Source: CAYFTL01 sp964346145
Lineage (GTDB): Bacteria; Bacillota; Clostridia; Christensenellales; Aristaeellaceae
Assembly: GCA_964346145.1 (NCBI GenBank)
Contig: CAYFTL010000032.1
Coordinates: 1-23,567 of the forward strand
Direction: 5' to 3'
DNA: 23,567 nt
The position numbers and the translations under genes were made by a program. Positions within the stretch are counted from its first letter, which is position 1; each line of letters starts with the position of its first letter. The notes beneath the pieces were generated by a model, which saw only the letters and a list, made by a program, of their open reading frames with translations, was not told the DNA's origin and did not search any database. Shown piece after piece: positions 23,098-23,567 of the stretch.

Positions 23098-23250
23098 TCA
23101 TTTATCTATCAAGAACAGCTCAAAAAGCGATTGGGGCATATTTTTTTCTTGGATGCCATCCAGCGCCACTTAAAACTTTGTGCTTTGTTCGTATTCTTTG
23201 ATTATATCGGCACGTTTCACTCCATTCAAACGATAATAATCAAAAAATTT
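23098..23250 (-). pseudogene. Possible coding remnant
   Basis: One minus-strand frame reads FFDYYRLNGVKRADIIKEYE and a few more codons, a single TAA (23170-23172), then VALDGIQEKNMPQSLFELFL and a stop at 23098. The peptide looks protein-like on both sides of one stop, but it has no start codon with a binding site and no family I recognise. The rest of 22983-23417 shows nothing else. Confidence 0.2.
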
Positions 23251-23417
23251 TAGAATTCACTTGAACTAATACAAAAGCTGTGGTAATATATTTTTGTTCT
23301 CATTGATTCTACATGCACGAGTTTTTCGATTTGCCGAAAAGCTGATTGTATAATCAAAGCGAATTTCAGCTGTATAGTCTATCCTAATAATATACATTGA
23401 ACATTAATATTGATTTT

Positions 23418-23469
23418 GGTGCTTTGGCTCAGTTGGTAGTACCATGTGGTAGGATTCATCAAATGCACC
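23418..23469 (+). pseudogene. Broken tRNA-like sequence
   Basis: GGTGCTT then TGGCTCAGTTGGTAG copies the acceptor, linker and 5' D-arm of a tRNA, but the D-stem partner reads GTAC where GAGC is required, and no anticodon arm or T-arm follows. GGTGC and GCACC (23465-23469) could still close a stem. It repeats the beginning of the tRNA 108 bases downstream. Confidence 0.4.
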
Positions 23470-23525
23470 CTCCCCCGATCCGAATGTGACGGATCACCGC
23501 AAAGGGGAACCCGGAAACCGACTTT

Positions 23526-23567
23526 GGTCTGTTGGCTCAGTTGGTAGAGCACATCGTTCACATCGAT
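23526..23567 (+). tRNA. tRNA-Val (anticodon CAC), 3' end cut by window edge
   Basis: The visible 42 bases fold as a tRNA 5' half. Acceptor strand GGTCTGT, D-stem GCTC/GAGC with loop AGTTGGTA, anticodon stem CATCG with CGAT visible on the other side, and loop TTCACAT with U33 and anticodon CAC at 23559-23561. This decodes GUG. The T-arm and 3' acceptor strand are outside the window. Confidence 0.85.

Noticed and set aside
1..23567. CRISPR array, insertion sequence or prophage
   Set aside because: No regularly spaced direct repeats, transposase, integrase or phage structural genes were found on either strand.

Overview
The window looks like chromosome from an anaerobic Bacillota (Clostridia-like) genome of moderate G+C. 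The evidence is strong GGAGG-type ribosome binding sites, sigma-A promoters, a T-box leader, an ABC-F protein and ferredoxin-type metabolism. A run of 10 N at 16230-16239 shows it is a scaffolded draft assembly, possibly metagenome-derived. Placement below class is not supported by what I can see.

Layout. (1) 1-2938, minus strand: a three-gene unit in which a TelA/KlaA-family protein leads two proteins I do not recognise; the last runs off the window edge. (2) 3122-4840, minus: an ABC-F ATPase with a short upstream ORF touching its start codon and a long nested hairpin after its stop. (3) 4914-7435: an organophosphate-antiporter-like MFS carrier (minus) divergent from a PHP-domain metal hydrolase (plus), with good promoters and several palindromes between them. 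(4) 7473-10851, minus: a T-box leader behind a consensus promoter, then an XRE-cupin regulator and an ACSM-like AMP-forming acyl-CoA ligase, then a separately promoted lipoprotein. (5) 10896-14130, plus: a GH42 beta-galactosidase and a ferredoxin-fused aldo/keto reductase, closed by a 20-bp perfect hairpin. (6) 14171-16221, minus: a sialidase-like beta-propeller protein and a xylose-isomerase-like TIM-barrel protein, the latter reaching the assembly gap. (7) 16364-18112, minus: an MsbA/LmrA-type ABC exporter. (8) 18495-22981, minus: both subunits of a type IIA topoisomerase, overlapping by 11 bp. (9) 22982-23567: a gene-poor stretch with a possible coding remnant, a broken tRNA-like sequence and the 5' part of a tRNA-Val(CAC).

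How the parts may work together. Regions 3, 5 and 6 suggest carbohydrate scavenging: a phosphorylated-solute carrier beside a hydrolase, a beta-galactosidase with an oxidoreductase, and a propeller enzyme near a sugar isomerase. Region 4 joins sensing of tRNA charging to acid activation. No CRISPR array, insertion sequence, phage gene or rRNA was seen. The best candidates for something undescribed are the T-box in front of a regulator plus acyl-CoA ligase, and the TelA unit with two unrecognised partners.
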